Source: Osmia lignaria lignaria (lineage: Eukaryota > Arthropoda > Insecta > Hymenoptera > Megachilidae). From it: a stretch of DNA of 64,000 nt. Each line of letters starts with the position of its first letter. Position 1 is the first letter of the stretch. The position numbers were made by a program, and so were the translations under genes. Below the pieces are notes generated by a model, which had not been told where the DNA came from, made no database searches, and was given only the letters and a program-made list of their open reading frames with translations. The stretch spans positions 3,658,001 through 3,722,000 of the forward strand of contig NW_027478169.1 of assembly GCF_051020975.1 (NCBI RefSeq). Reading direction: 5' to 3'. Shown piece by piece: positions 36,967 to 49,202 of this stretch.

Positions 36967-38898
36967 TCAGATGCGTAGTTCTCGAGATATATCAAGATAT
37001 TTAAAAGTTCTGAAGCTGCACCAACATAATAGAGATACAGAAACACCGCGGCCTCTTTCTTTGAGATAACTCTGCACTAGTGCGAGCCGCAAATGCCACT
37101 TCCAGCTTAGCTGTGCAGAAGAAGAACAACAAGAAGAAGAAATATCTGGAAATATGTCCGTTAGGCCCCTTCCCTTGAGATAAATCTGCAAATATCTCGG
37201 AAACGAAGAGAGCTATGGCAAAATGTGAAGAGACGTCTTTTGTAGAGAATTATGTTTCCTACAATTTATGTTCTATGATATTTTTTGATCAGAAGCGTAG
37301 TTTTCGCGATATATCGAGATATTTAAAAGTTCCGAAGCCGCACCAACATAATAGAGATACAGAAACACCGTGGCCCCTTTCTTTGAGATAACTCTGCACT
37401 AGTGCGAGCCGCAAATGCCACTTCCAGCTTAGCTGTGCAGAAGAAGAACAACAAGAAGAAGAAATATCTCGAAATATGTCCGACAGGCCCCTTCCCTTGA
37501 GATAAATCTGCAAATATCTCGGAAACGAAGCGAGCTATGGCAAAATGTTTAGAGACCTTTCTTGTAGAGAATTAAGTTTCCTACTTTTTATGTAGTATGA
37601 TATTTTTTGATCAGATGCGTAGTTCTCGAGATATATCAAGATATTTAAAAGTTCCGAAGCCGCACCAACATAATAGAGATACAGAAATACCGTGGCCCCT
37701 CTCTTTGAGATAACTCTGCACTATTGCGAGCTGCAAATGCCACTTCCAGCTTAGCTGTGCAGAAGAAGAACAACAAGAAGAAGAAACATCTCGAAATATG
37801 TCCGTCAGGCCCCTTCCCTTGAGATAAATCTGCAAATATCTCGGAAACGAAGCGAGCTATGGCAAAATGTTTAGAGACCTTTCTTGTAGAGAATTAAGTT
37901 TCCCACTTTTTATGTAGTATGATATTTTTTGATCAGATGCGTAGTTCTCGAGATATATCAAGATATTTAAAAGTTCCGAAGCCGCACCAACATAATAGAG
38001 ATACAGAAACACCGTGGCCCCTTTCTTTGAGATAACTCTGCACTATTGCGCGCTGCAAATGCCACTTCCAGCTTAGCTGTGCAGAAGAAGAACAACAAGA
38101 AGAAGAAATATCTCGAAATATGTCCGTCAGGCCCCTTCCCTTGAGATAAATCTGCAAATATCTCGGAAACGAAGCGAGCTATGGCAAAATGTTAAGAGAC
38201 CTTTTTTGTAGAGAATTATGTTTCCTACAATTTATCTTCTATGATATTTTTTGATCAGAAGCGTAGTTTTCGTGATATATCGAGATATTTAAAAGTTCCG
38301 AAGCCGCACCAACATAATAGAGATACAGAAACACCGTGGCCCCTTTCTTTGGGATAACTCTGCACTATTGCGAGCTGCAAATGCCACTTCCAGCTTAGCT
38401 GTGCAGAAGAAGAACAACAAGAAGAAGAAATATCTCGAAATATGTCCGTCAGGCCACTTCCCTTGAGATAAATCTGCAAATATCTCGGAAACGAAGCGAG
38501 CTATGGCAAAATGTTAAGAGACCTTTTTTGTAGGGAATTAAGTTTCCTACTTTTTATGTTCTATGATATTTTTTGATCAGAGGCGTAGTTCTCGAGATAT
38601 ATCAAGATATTTAAAAGTTCCGAAGCCGCACCAACATAATAGAGATACAGAAACACCGTGGCCCCTTTCTTTGAGATAACTCTGCACTACTGCGAGCTGC
38701 AAATGCCACTTCCAGCTTAGCTGTGCAGAAGAAGAACAACAAGAAGAAGAAATATCTCGAAATATGTCCGTCAGACCCCTTCCCTTGAGATAAATCTGCA
38801 AATATCTCGGAAACGAAGCGAGCTACGGCAAAATGTTAAGAGACCTTTTTTGTAGAGAATTAAGTTTTCTACTTTTTATGTTCCATGATATTTTTTGA
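36967..38898. repeat. HOR cycle 3: a-b-c-d-e-f (6 units, 1,932 bp)
   Basis: This is nearly the same as cycle 2. It differs by 'gcggcctcttt' in a, 'gacgtcttttgtag' after a, and 'ttagagacctttcttgtag' with 'tatgtagtatg' after b. It is almost identical to the first six units of cycle 4, so amplification was recent. Confidence 0.9.
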
Positions 38899-41152
38899 TC
38901 AGATGCGTAGTTCTCGAGATATATCAAGATATTTAAAAGTTCTGAAGCTGCACCAACATAATAGAGATACAGAAACACCGCGGCCTCTTTCTTTGAGATA
39001 ACTCTGCACTAGTGCGAGCCGCAAATGCCACTTCCAGCTTAGCTGTGCAGAAGAAGAACAACAAGAAGAAGAAATATCTGGAAATATGTCCGTTAGGCCC
39101 CTTCCCTTGAGATAAATCTGCAAATATCTCGGAAACGAAGAGAGCTATGGCAAAATGTGAAGAGACGTCTTTTGTAGAGAATTATGTTTCCTACAATTTA
39201 TGTTCTATGATATTTTTTGATCAGAAGCGTAGTTTTCGCGATATATCGAGATATTTAAAAGTTCCGAAGCCGCACCAACATAATAGAGATACAGAAACAC
39301 CGTGGCCCCTTTCTTTGAGATAACTCTGCACTAGTGCGAGCCGCAAATGCCACTTCCAGCTTAGCTGTGCAGAAGAAGAACAACAAGAAGAAGAAATATC
39401 TCGAAATATGTCCGACAGGCCCCTTCCCTTGAGATAAATCTGCAAATATCTCGGAAACGAAGCGAGCTATGGCAAAATGTTTAGAGACCTTTCTTGTAGA
39501 GAATTAAGTTTCCTACTTTTTATGTAGTATGATATTTTTTGATCAGATGCGTAGTTCTCGAGATATATCAAGATATTTAAAAGTTCCGAAGCCGCACCAA
39601 CATAATAGAGATACAGAAATACCGTGGCCCCTCTCTTTGAGATAACTCTGCACTATTGCGAGCTGCAAATGCCACTTCCAGCTTAGCTGTGCAGAAGAAG
39701 AACAACAAGAAGAAGAAACATCTCGAAATATGTCCGTCAGGCCCCTTCCCTTGAGATAAATCTGCAAATATCTCGGAAACGAAGCGAGCTATGGCAAAAT
39801 GTTTAGAGACCTTTCTTGTAGAGAATTAAGTTTCCCACTTTTTATGTAGTATGATATTTTTTGATCAGATGCGTAGTTCTCGAGATATATCAAGATATTT
39901 AAAAGTTCCGAAGCCGCACCAACATAATAGAGATACAGAAACACCGTGGCCCCTTTCTTTGAGATAACTCTGCACTATTGCGCGCTGCAAATGCCACTTC
40001 CAGCTTAGCTGTGCAGAAGAAGAACAACAAGAAGAAGAAATATCTCGAAATATGTCCGTCAGGCCCCTTCCCTTGAGATAAATCTGCAAATATCTCGGAA
40101 ACGAAGCGAGCTATGGCAAAATGTTAAGAGACCTTTTTTGTAGAGAATTATGTTTCCTACAATTTATCTTCTATGATATTTTTTGATCAGAAGCGTAGTT
40201 TTCGAGATATATCGAGATATTTAAAAGTTCCGAAGCCGCACCAACATAATAGAGATACAGAAACACCGTGGCCCCTTTCTTTGGGATAACTCTGCACTAT
40301 TGCGAGCTGCAAATGCCACTTCCAGCTTAGCTGTGCAGAAGAAGAACAACAAGAAGAAGAAATATCTCGAAATATGTCCGTCAGGCCACTTCCCTTGAGA
40401 TAAATCTGCAAATATCTCGGAAACGAAGCGAGCTATGGCAAAATCTTAAGAGACCTTTTTTGTAGGGAATTAAGTTTCCTACTTTTTATGTTCGATGATA
40501 TTTTTTGATCAGATGCGTAGTTCTCGAGATATATCAAGATATTTAAAAGTTCCGAAGCTGCACCCACATAATAGAGATACAGAAACACCGTGGCCTCTTT
40601 CTTTGAGATAACTCTGCACTATTGCGAGCTGCAAATGCCACTTCCAGCTTAGCTGTGCAGAAGAAGAACAACAAGAAGAAGAAACATCTCGAAATATGTC
40701 CGTCAGGCCCCTTCCCTTGAGATAAATCTGCAAATATCTCGGAAACGAAGCGAGCTATGGCAAAATGTTAAGAGACCTTTTTTGTAGGGAATTAAGTTTC
40801 CTACTTTTTATGTTCTATGATATTTTTTGATCAGAGGCGTAGTTCTCGAGATATATCAAGATATTTAAAAGTTCCGAAGCCGCACCAACATAATAGAGAT
40901 ACAGAAACACCGTGGCCCCTTTCTTTGAGATAACTCTGCACTACTGCGAGCTGCAAATGCCACTTCCAGCTTAGCTGTGCAGAAGAAGAACAACAAGAAG
41001 AAGAAATATCTCGAAATATGTCCGTCAGACCCCTTCCCTTGAGATAAATCTGCAAATATCTCGGAAACGAAGCGAGCTACGGCAAAATGTTAAGAGACCT
41101 TTTTTGTAGAGAATTAAGTTTTCTACTTTTTATGTTCCATGATATTTTTTGA
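38899..41152. repeat. HOR cycle 4: a-b-c-d-e-f'-f (7 units, 2,254 bp)
   Basis: This cycle gains f' at 40509 ('gctgcacccacataatag', 'gtggcctcttt', 'gaaacatctcg'), placed between e and f. The junction before f' has 'aaaatcttaagagacc' and 'ttcgatgatatt'. The e unit has 'ttttcgagatat' in place of 'ttttcgtgatat'. Confidence 0.9.
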
Positions 41153-43084
41153 TCAGATGCGTAGTTCTCGAGATATATCAAGATATTTAAAAGTTCTGAA
41201 GCTGCACCAACATAATAGAGATACAGAAACACCGCGGCCTCTTTCTTTGAGATAACTCTGCACTAGTGCGAGCCGCAAATGCCACTTCCAGCTTAGCTGT
41301 GCAGAAGAAGAACAACAAGAAGAAGAAATATCTGGAAATATGTCCGTTAGGCCCCTTCCCTTGAGATAAATCTGCAAATATCTCGGAAACGAAGAGAGCT
41401 ATGGCAAAATGTGAAGAGACGTCTTTTGTAGAGAATTATGTTTCCTACAATTTATGTTCTATGATATTTTTTGATCAGAAGCGTAGTTTTCGCGATATAT
41501 CGAGATATTTAAAAGTTCCGAAGCCGCACCAACATAATAGAGATACAGAAACACCGTGGCCCCTTTCTTTGAGATAACTCTGCACTAGTGCGAGCCGCAA
41601 ATGCCACTTCCAGCTTAGCTGTGCAGAAGAAGAACAACAAGAAGAAGAAATATCTCGAAATATGTCCGACAGGCCCCTTCCCTTGAGATAAATCTGCAAA
41701 TATCTCGGAAACGAAGCGAGCTATGGCAAAATGTTTAGAGACCTTTCTTGTAGAGAATTAAGTTTCCTACTTTTTATGTAGTATGATATTTTTTGATCAG
41801 ATGCGTAGTTCTCGAGATATATCAAGATATTTAAAAGTTCCGAAGCCGCACCAACATAATAGAGATACAGAAATACCGTGGCCCCTCTCTTTGAGATAAC
41901 TCTGCACTATTGCGAGCTGCAAATGCCACTTCCAGCTTAGCTGTGCAGAAGAAGAACAACAAGAAGAAGAAACATCTCGAAATATGTCCGTCAGGCCCCT
42001 TCCCTTGAGATAAATCTGCAAATATCTCGGAAACGAAGCGAGCTATGGCAAAATGTTTAGAGACCTTTCTTGTAGAGAATTAAGTTTCCCACTTTTTATG
42101 TAGTATGATATTTTTTGATCAGATGCGTAGTTCTCGAGATATATCAAGATATTTAAAAGTTCCGAAGCCGCACCAACATAATAGAGATACAGAAACACCG
42201 TGGCCCCTTTCTTTGAGATAACTCTGCACTATTGCGCGCTGCAAATGCCACTTCCAGCTTAGCTGTGCAGAAGAAGAACAACAAGAAGAAGAAATATCTC
42301 GAAATATGTCCGTCAGGCCCCTTCCCTTGAGATAAATCTGCAAATATCTCGGAAACGAAGCGAGCTATGGCAAAATGTTAAGAGACCTTTTTTGTAGAGA
42401 ATTATGTTTCCTACAATTTATCTTGTATGATATTTTTTGATCAGAAGCGTAGTTTTCGAGATATATCGAGATATTTAAAAGTTCCGAAGCCGCACCAACA
42501 TAATAGAGATACAGAAACACCGTGGCCCCTTTCTTTGGGATAACTCTGCACTATTGCGAGCTGCAAATGCCACTTCCAGCTTAGCTGTGCAGAAGAAGAA
42601 CAACAAGAAGAAGAAATATCTCGAAATATGTCCGTCAGGCCACTTCCCTTGAGATAAATCTGCAAATATCTCGGAAACGAAGCGAGCTATGGCAAAATCT
42701 TAAGAGACCTTTTTTGTAGGGAATTAAGTTTCCTACTTTTTATGTTCGATGATATTTTTTGATCAGATGCGTAGTTCTCGAGATATATCAAGATATTTAA
42801 AAGTTCCGAAGCTGCACCCACATAATAGAGGTACAGAAACACCGTGGCCTCTTTCTTTGAGATAACTCTGCACTATTGCGAGCTGCAAATGCCACTTCCA
42901 GCTTAGCTGTGCAGAAGAAGAACAACAAGAAGAAGAAACATCTCGAAATATGTCCGTCAGGCCCCTTCCCTTGAGATAAATCTGCAAATATCTCGGAAAC
43001 GAAGCGAGCTATGGCAAAATGTTTAGAGACCTTTCTTGTAGAGAATTAGGTTTCCTACTTTTTATGTAGTATGATATTTTTTGA
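41153..43084. repeat. HOR cycle 5: a-b-c-d-e-f' (6 units, 1,932 bp)
   Basis: The cycle ends with f' and lacks f. The f' unit at 42763 has 'agaggtacag', shared with 50169. It is followed at 43085 by d-like units with 'gatatatctgtaaatatc', where the regular HOR stops. Confidence 0.88.
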
Positions 43085-45514
43085 TCAGATGCGTAGTTCT
43101 CGAGATATATCAAGATATTTAAAAGTTCCGAAGCCGCACCAACATAATAGAGATACAGAAACACCGTGGCCCCTTTCTTTGAGATAACTCTGCACTATTG
43201 CGCGCTGCAAATGCCACTTCCAGCTTAGCTGTGCAGAAGAAGAACAACAAGAAGAAGAAATATCTCGAAATATGTCCGTCAGGCCCCTTCCCTTGAGATA
43301 TATCTGTAAATATCTCGGAAACGAAGCGAGCTATGGCAAAATGTTAAGAGACCTTTTTTGTAGAGAATTAAGTTTCCTACTTTTTATGTTCTATGATATT
43401 TTTTGATCGGATGCGTAGTTCTCGAGATATATCAAGATATTTAAAAGTTCCGAAGCCGCACCAACATAATAGAGATACAGAAACACCGTGGCCCCTTTCT
43501 TTGAGATAACTCTGCACTATTGCGCGCTGCAAATGCCACTTCCAGCTTAGCTGTGCAGAAGAAGAACAACAAGAAGAAGAAATATCTCGAAATATGTCCG
43601 TTAGGCCCCTTCCCTTGAGATAAATCTGCAAATATCTCGGAAACGAAGCGAGCTATGGCAAAATGTTAAGAGACCTTTTTTGTAGAGAATTATGTTTGCT
43701 ACAATTTACGTTCTCTGATATTTTTTGATCAGAAGCGTAGTTTTCGAGATATATCGAGATATTTAAAAGTTCCGAAGCCGCACCAACATAATAGAGATAC
43801 AGAAACACCGTGGCCCCTTTCTTTGAGATAACTCTGCACTATTGCGACCTGCAAATGCCACTTCCAGCTTAGCTGTGCAGAGGAAGAACAGAAAGAAGAA
43901 GAAATATCTCGAAATATGTCCGTCAGGCCAGTTCCTTTGAGCTGAATCTGCAAATATCTCGGAAACGAAGCGAGCTATGGCAAAATGTTAAGAGACGTTT
44001 TTTGTAGAGAATTATGTTTCCTACAATTTATGTTCTATGATATTTTTTGATCAGAAGCGTAGTTCTCGAGATATATCGAGATATTTAAAAGTTCCGAAGC
44101 CGCACCAACATAATAGAGATACAGAAACACCATGGCCCCTTTCTTTGAGATAACTCTGCACTAGTGCGAGCCGCAAATGCCGCTTCCAGCTTAGCTGTGC
44201 AGAAGAAGAACAACAAGAAGAAGAAATATCTCGAAATATGTCCGTCAGGCCCCTTCCCTCGAGATAAATCTGCAAATATCTCGGAAACGAAGCGAGCTAT
44301 GGCAAAATGATAAGAGACCTTTTTTGTAGAGAATTAAGTTTCCTACTTTTTATGTTGTATGATATTTTTTGATCGGATGCGTAGTTCTCGAGATATATCA
44401 AGATATTTAAAAGTTCCGAAGCGGCACCAACATAATAGAGATACAGACACACCGTGGCCCCTTTCTTTGAGGTAACTCTGCACTATTGCGAGCTGCAAAT
44501 GCCACTTCCAGCTTAGCTGTGCAGAAGAAGAACAACAAGAAGAAGAAATATCTCGAAATATGTCCGTCAGGCCCCTTCCCTTGAGATATATCTGCAAATA
44601 TCTCGGAAACCAAGCGAGCTATGGCAAAATGTTAAGAGACCTTTTTTGTAGAGAATTATGTTTCCTACAATTTACGTTCTCTAATATTTTTTGATCAGAA
44701 GCGTAGTTTTCGAGATATATCGAGATATTTAAAAGTTCCGAAGCCGCACCAACATAATAGAGATACAGAAACACCGTGGCCCCTTTCTTTGAGATAACTC
44801 TGCACTATTGCGACCTGCAAATGCCACTTCCAGCTTAGCTGTGCAGAGGAAGAACAAAAAGAAGAAGAAATATCTCGAAATATGTCCGTCAGGCCAGTTC
44901 CTTTGAGCTGAATCTGCAAATATCTCGGAAACGAAGCGAGCTATGGCAAAATGTTAAGAGACGTTTTTTGTAGAGAATTATGTTTCCTACAATTTATGTT
45001 CTATGATATTTTTTGATCAGAAGCGTAGTTCTCGAGATATATCGAGATATTTAAAAGTTCCGAAGCCGCACCAACATAATAGAGATACAGAAACACCGTG
45101 GCCCCTTTCTTTGAGATAACTCTGCACTATTGCGACCTGCAAATGCCACTTCCAGCTTAGCTGTGCAGAAGAGGTACAACAAGAAGAAGAAATATCTCGG
45201 AATATGTCCGTCAGGCCCCTTCCCTTGAGCTAAATCTGCAAATATCTCGGAAACGATGCCAGCTATGGGAAAATGTTAAGAGACCTTTTTTGTAGAGAAT
45301 TAAGTTTCCTACTTTTTATGTTCTATGATATTTTTCGATCAGAGGCGTAGTTCTCGAGATATATCAAGATATTTAAAAGTTCCGAAGCCGCACCAACATA
45401 ATAGAGATACAGAAACACCGTGGCCCCTTTCTTTGAGATAACTCTGCACTAGTGCGAGCCGCAAATGCCACTTCCAGCTTAGCTGTGCAGAAGAAGAACA
45501 ACAAGAAGAAGAAA
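43085..45514. repeat. Transition patch with 'cctttgagctgaatc' monomers
   Basis: After two d-like units, the unit at 43729 and the one at 44695 (966 bp apart) share 'ggccagttcctttgagctg', 'gcgacctgcaaatg' and 'tttacgttctct'. This haplotype is otherwise found only at 56.9-62.4 kb. The unit at 45339 is mosaic: its left part is SpeI-type with 'gatcagaggcg', and its right part is type a ('tatctggaaatatgtccgtt'). Confidence 0.8.
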
Positions 45515-48500
45515 TATCTGGAAATATGTCCGTTAGGCCCCTTCCCCTGAGATAAATCTGCAAATATCTCGGAAACGAAGAGAGCTATGGCAAAATGTGA
45601 AGAGACGTTTTTTGTAGAGAATTATGTTTCCTACAATTTATGTTCTATGATATTTTTTGATCAGAAGCGTAGTTTTCGCGATATATCGAGATATTTAAAA
45701 GTTCCGAAGCCGCACCAACATAATAGAGATACAGAAACACCGTGGCCCCTTTCTTTGAGATAACTCTGCACTAGTGCGAGCCGCAAATGCCACTTCCAGC
45801 TTAGCTGTGCAGAAGAAGAACAACAAGAAGAAGAAATATCTCGAAATATGTCCGACAGGCCCCTTCCCTTGAGATAAATCTGCAAATATCTCGGAAACGA
45901 AGCGAGCTATGGCGAAATGTTAAGAGACCTTTTTTGTAGAGAATCAAGTTTCCTACGTTTTATCTTCTATGATATTTTTTGATCAGATGCGTAGTTCTCG
46001 AGATATATCAAGATATTTAAAAGTTCCGAAGCCGCACCAACATAATAGAGATACAGAAATACCGTGGCCCCTTTCTTTGAGATAACTCTGCACTATTGCG
46101 CGCTGCAAATGCCACTTCCAGCTTAGCTGTGCAGAAGAAGAACAACAAGAAGAAGAAACATCTCGAAATATGTCCGTCAGGCCCCTTCCCTTGAGATAAA
46201 TCTGCAAATATCTCGGAAACGAAGCGAGCTATTGCAAAACGTTAAGAGACCTTTTTTGTAAAGAATTAGGTTTCCTACTTTTTATGTTCTATGATATTTT
46301 TTGATCAGATGCGTAGTTCTCGAGATATATCAAGATATTTAAAAGCTCCGAAGCTGCACCAACATAATAGAGATACAGAAACACCGTGGCCCCTTTCTTT
46401 GAGATAACTCTGCACTATTGCGCGCTGCAAATGCCACTTCCAGCTTAGCTGTGCAGAAGAAGAACAACAAGAAGAAGAAATATCTCGAAATATGTCCGTC
46501 AGGACCCCTCCCTTGAGATAAATCTGCAAATATCTCGGAAACGAAGCGAGCTATTGCAAAACGTTAAGAGACCTTTTTTGTAAAGAATTAGGTTTCCTAC
46601 TTTTTATGTTCTATGATATTTTTTGATCAGATGCGTAGTTCTCGAGATATATCAAGATATTTATAAGCTCCGAAGCTGCACCAACATAATAGAGGTACAG
46701 AAACACCGTGGCCCCTTTCTTTGAGATAACTCTGCACTATTGCGAGCTGCAAATGCCACTTCCAGCTTAGCTGTGCAGAAGAAGAACAACAAGAATAAGA
46801 AATATTTCGAAATATGTCCGTCAGGCCCCTTCCCTTGAGATAAATCTGCAAATATCTCGGAAACGAAGCGAGCTACGGCAAAATGTTAAGAGACCTTTTT
46901 TGTAGAGAATTAAGTTTTCTACTTTTTATGTTCCATGATATTTTTTGATCAGATGCGTAGTTCTCGAGATATATCAAGATATTTAAAAGTTCTGAAGCTG
47001 CACCAACATAATAGAGATACAGAAACACCGCGGCCCCTTTCTTTGAGATAACTCTGCACTAGTGCGAGCCGCAAATGCCACTTCCAGCTTAGCTGTGCAG
47101 AAGAAGAACAACAAGAAGAAGAAATATCTGGAAATATGTCCGTTAGGCCCCTTCCCTTGAGATAAATCTGCAAATATCTCGGAAACGAAGAGAGCTATGG
47201 CAAAATGTGAAGAGACGTTTTTTGTAGAGAATTATGTTTCCTACAATTTATGTTCTATGATATTTTTTGATCAGAAGCGTAGTTTTCGCGATATATCGAG
47301 ATATTTAAAAGTTCCGAAGCCGCACCAACATAATAGAGATACAGAAACACCGTGGCCCCTTTCTTTGAGATAACTCTGCACTAGTGCGAGCCGCAAATGC
47401 CACTTCCAGCTTAGCTGTGCAGAAGAAGAACAACAAGAAGAAGAAATATCTCGAAATATGTCCGACAGGCCCCTTCCCTTGAGATAAATCTGCAAATATC
47501 TCGGAAACGAAGCGAGCTATGGCGAAATGTTAAGAGACCTTTTTTGTAGAGAATCAAGTTTCCTACGTTTTATCTTCTATGATATTTTTTGATCAGATGC
47601 GTAGTTCTCGAGATATATCAAGATATTTAAAAGTTCCGAAGCCGCACCAACATAATAGAGATACAGAAATACCGTGGCCCCTCTCTTTGAGATAACTCTG
47701 CACTATTGCGAGCGGCAAATGCCACTTCCAGCTTAGCTGTGCAGAAGAAGAACAACAAGAAGAAGAAACATCTCGAAATATGTCCGTCAGGCCCCTTCCC
47801 TTGAGATAAATCTGCAAATATCTCGGAAACGAAGCGAGCTATGGCAAAATGTTTAGAGACCTTTCTTGTAGAGAATTAAGTTTCCCACTTTTTATGTAGT
47901 ATGATATTTTTTGATCAGATGCGTAGTTCTCGAGATATATCAAGATATTTAAAAGTTCCGAAGCCGCACCAACATAATAGAGATACAGAAACACCGTGGC
48001 CCCTTTCTTTGAGATAACTCTGCACTATTGCGCGCTGCAAATGCCACTTCCAGCTTAGCTGTGCAGAAGAAGAACAACAAGAAGAAGAAATATCTCGAAA
48101 TATGTCCGTCAGGCCCCTTCCCTTGAGATAAATCTGCAAATATCTCGGAAACGAAGCGAGCTATGGCAAAATGTTAAGAGACCTTTTTTGTAGAGAATTA
48201 TGTTTCCTACAATTTATCTTCTATGATATTTTTTGATCAGAAGCGTAGTTTTCGTGATATATCGAGATATTTAAAAGTTCCGAAGCCGCACCAACATAAT
48301 AGAGATACAGAAACACCGTGGCCCCTTTCTTTGGGATAACTCTGCACTATTGCGAGCTGCAAATGCCACTTCCAGCTTAGCTGTGCAGAAGAAGAACAAC
48401 AAGAAGAAGAAATATCTCGAAATATGTCCGTCAGGCCACTTCCCTTGAGATAAATCTGCAAATATCTCGGAAACGAAGCGAGCTATGGCAAAATGTTAGG

Positions 48501-48880
48501 AGACCTTTTTTGTAGGGAATTAAGTTTCCTACTTTTTATGTTCTATGATATTTTTTGATCAGAGGCGTAGTTCTCGAGATATATCAAGATATTTAAAAGT
48601 TCCGAAGCCGCACCAACATAATAGAGATACAGAAACACCGTGGCCCCTTTCTTTGAGATAACTCTGCACTACTGCGAGCTGCAAATGCCACTTCCAGCTT
48701 AGCTGTGCAGAAGAAGAACAACAAGAAGAAGAAATATCTCGAAATATGTCCGTCAGACCCCTTCCCTTGAGATAAATCTGCAAATATCTCGGAAACGAAG
48801 CGAGCTACGGCAAAATGTTAAGAGACCTTTTTTGTAGAGAATTAAGTTTTCTACTTTTTATGTTCCATGATATTTTTTGA
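45515..48880. repeat. Duplicate of 33.6-36.97 kb (offset 11,914 bp, 37 monomers)
   Basis: The order is [a]-b-c-d'-g-a-b-c-d-e-f, identical to cycles 1 and 2. It includes the rare d' and g units at 46305 and 46627 and the 'gcgagcggc' variant at 47593. One of the few changes is 'gttaggagacc' near 48495. After the f unit at 48559 the best alignment jumps to 40831 onward. Confidence 0.9.
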
Positions 48881-49202
48881 TCAGATGCGTAGTTCTCGAG
48901 ATATATCAAGATATTTAAAAGTTCTGAAGCTGCACCAACATAATAGAGATACAGAAACACCGCGGCCTCTTTCTTTGAGATAACTCTGCACTAGTGCGAG
49001 CCGCAAATGCCACTTCCAGCTTAGCTGTGCAGAAGAAGAACAACAAGAAGAAGAAATATCTCGAAATATGTCCGACAGGCCCCTTCCCTTGAGATAAATC
49101 TGCAAATATCTCGGAAACGAAGCGAGCTATGGCAAAATGTTTAGAGACCTTTCTTGTAGAGAATTAAGTTTCCTACTTTTTATGTAGTATGATATTTTTT
49201 GA
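48881..49202. repeat. Hybrid a/b monomer
   Basis: The left part is type a ('ttctgaagctgcacc', 'gcggcctcttt'), with the last a-specific base at 48968. The right part is type b ('tatctcgaaatatgtccgac'), with the first b-specific base at 49062. The 93 bases between are identical in both types, so the exchange lies there. One unit (322 bp) was lost: f-to-c spacing is 966 bp in cycles 2-5 and 644 bp here. Confidence 0.9.
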
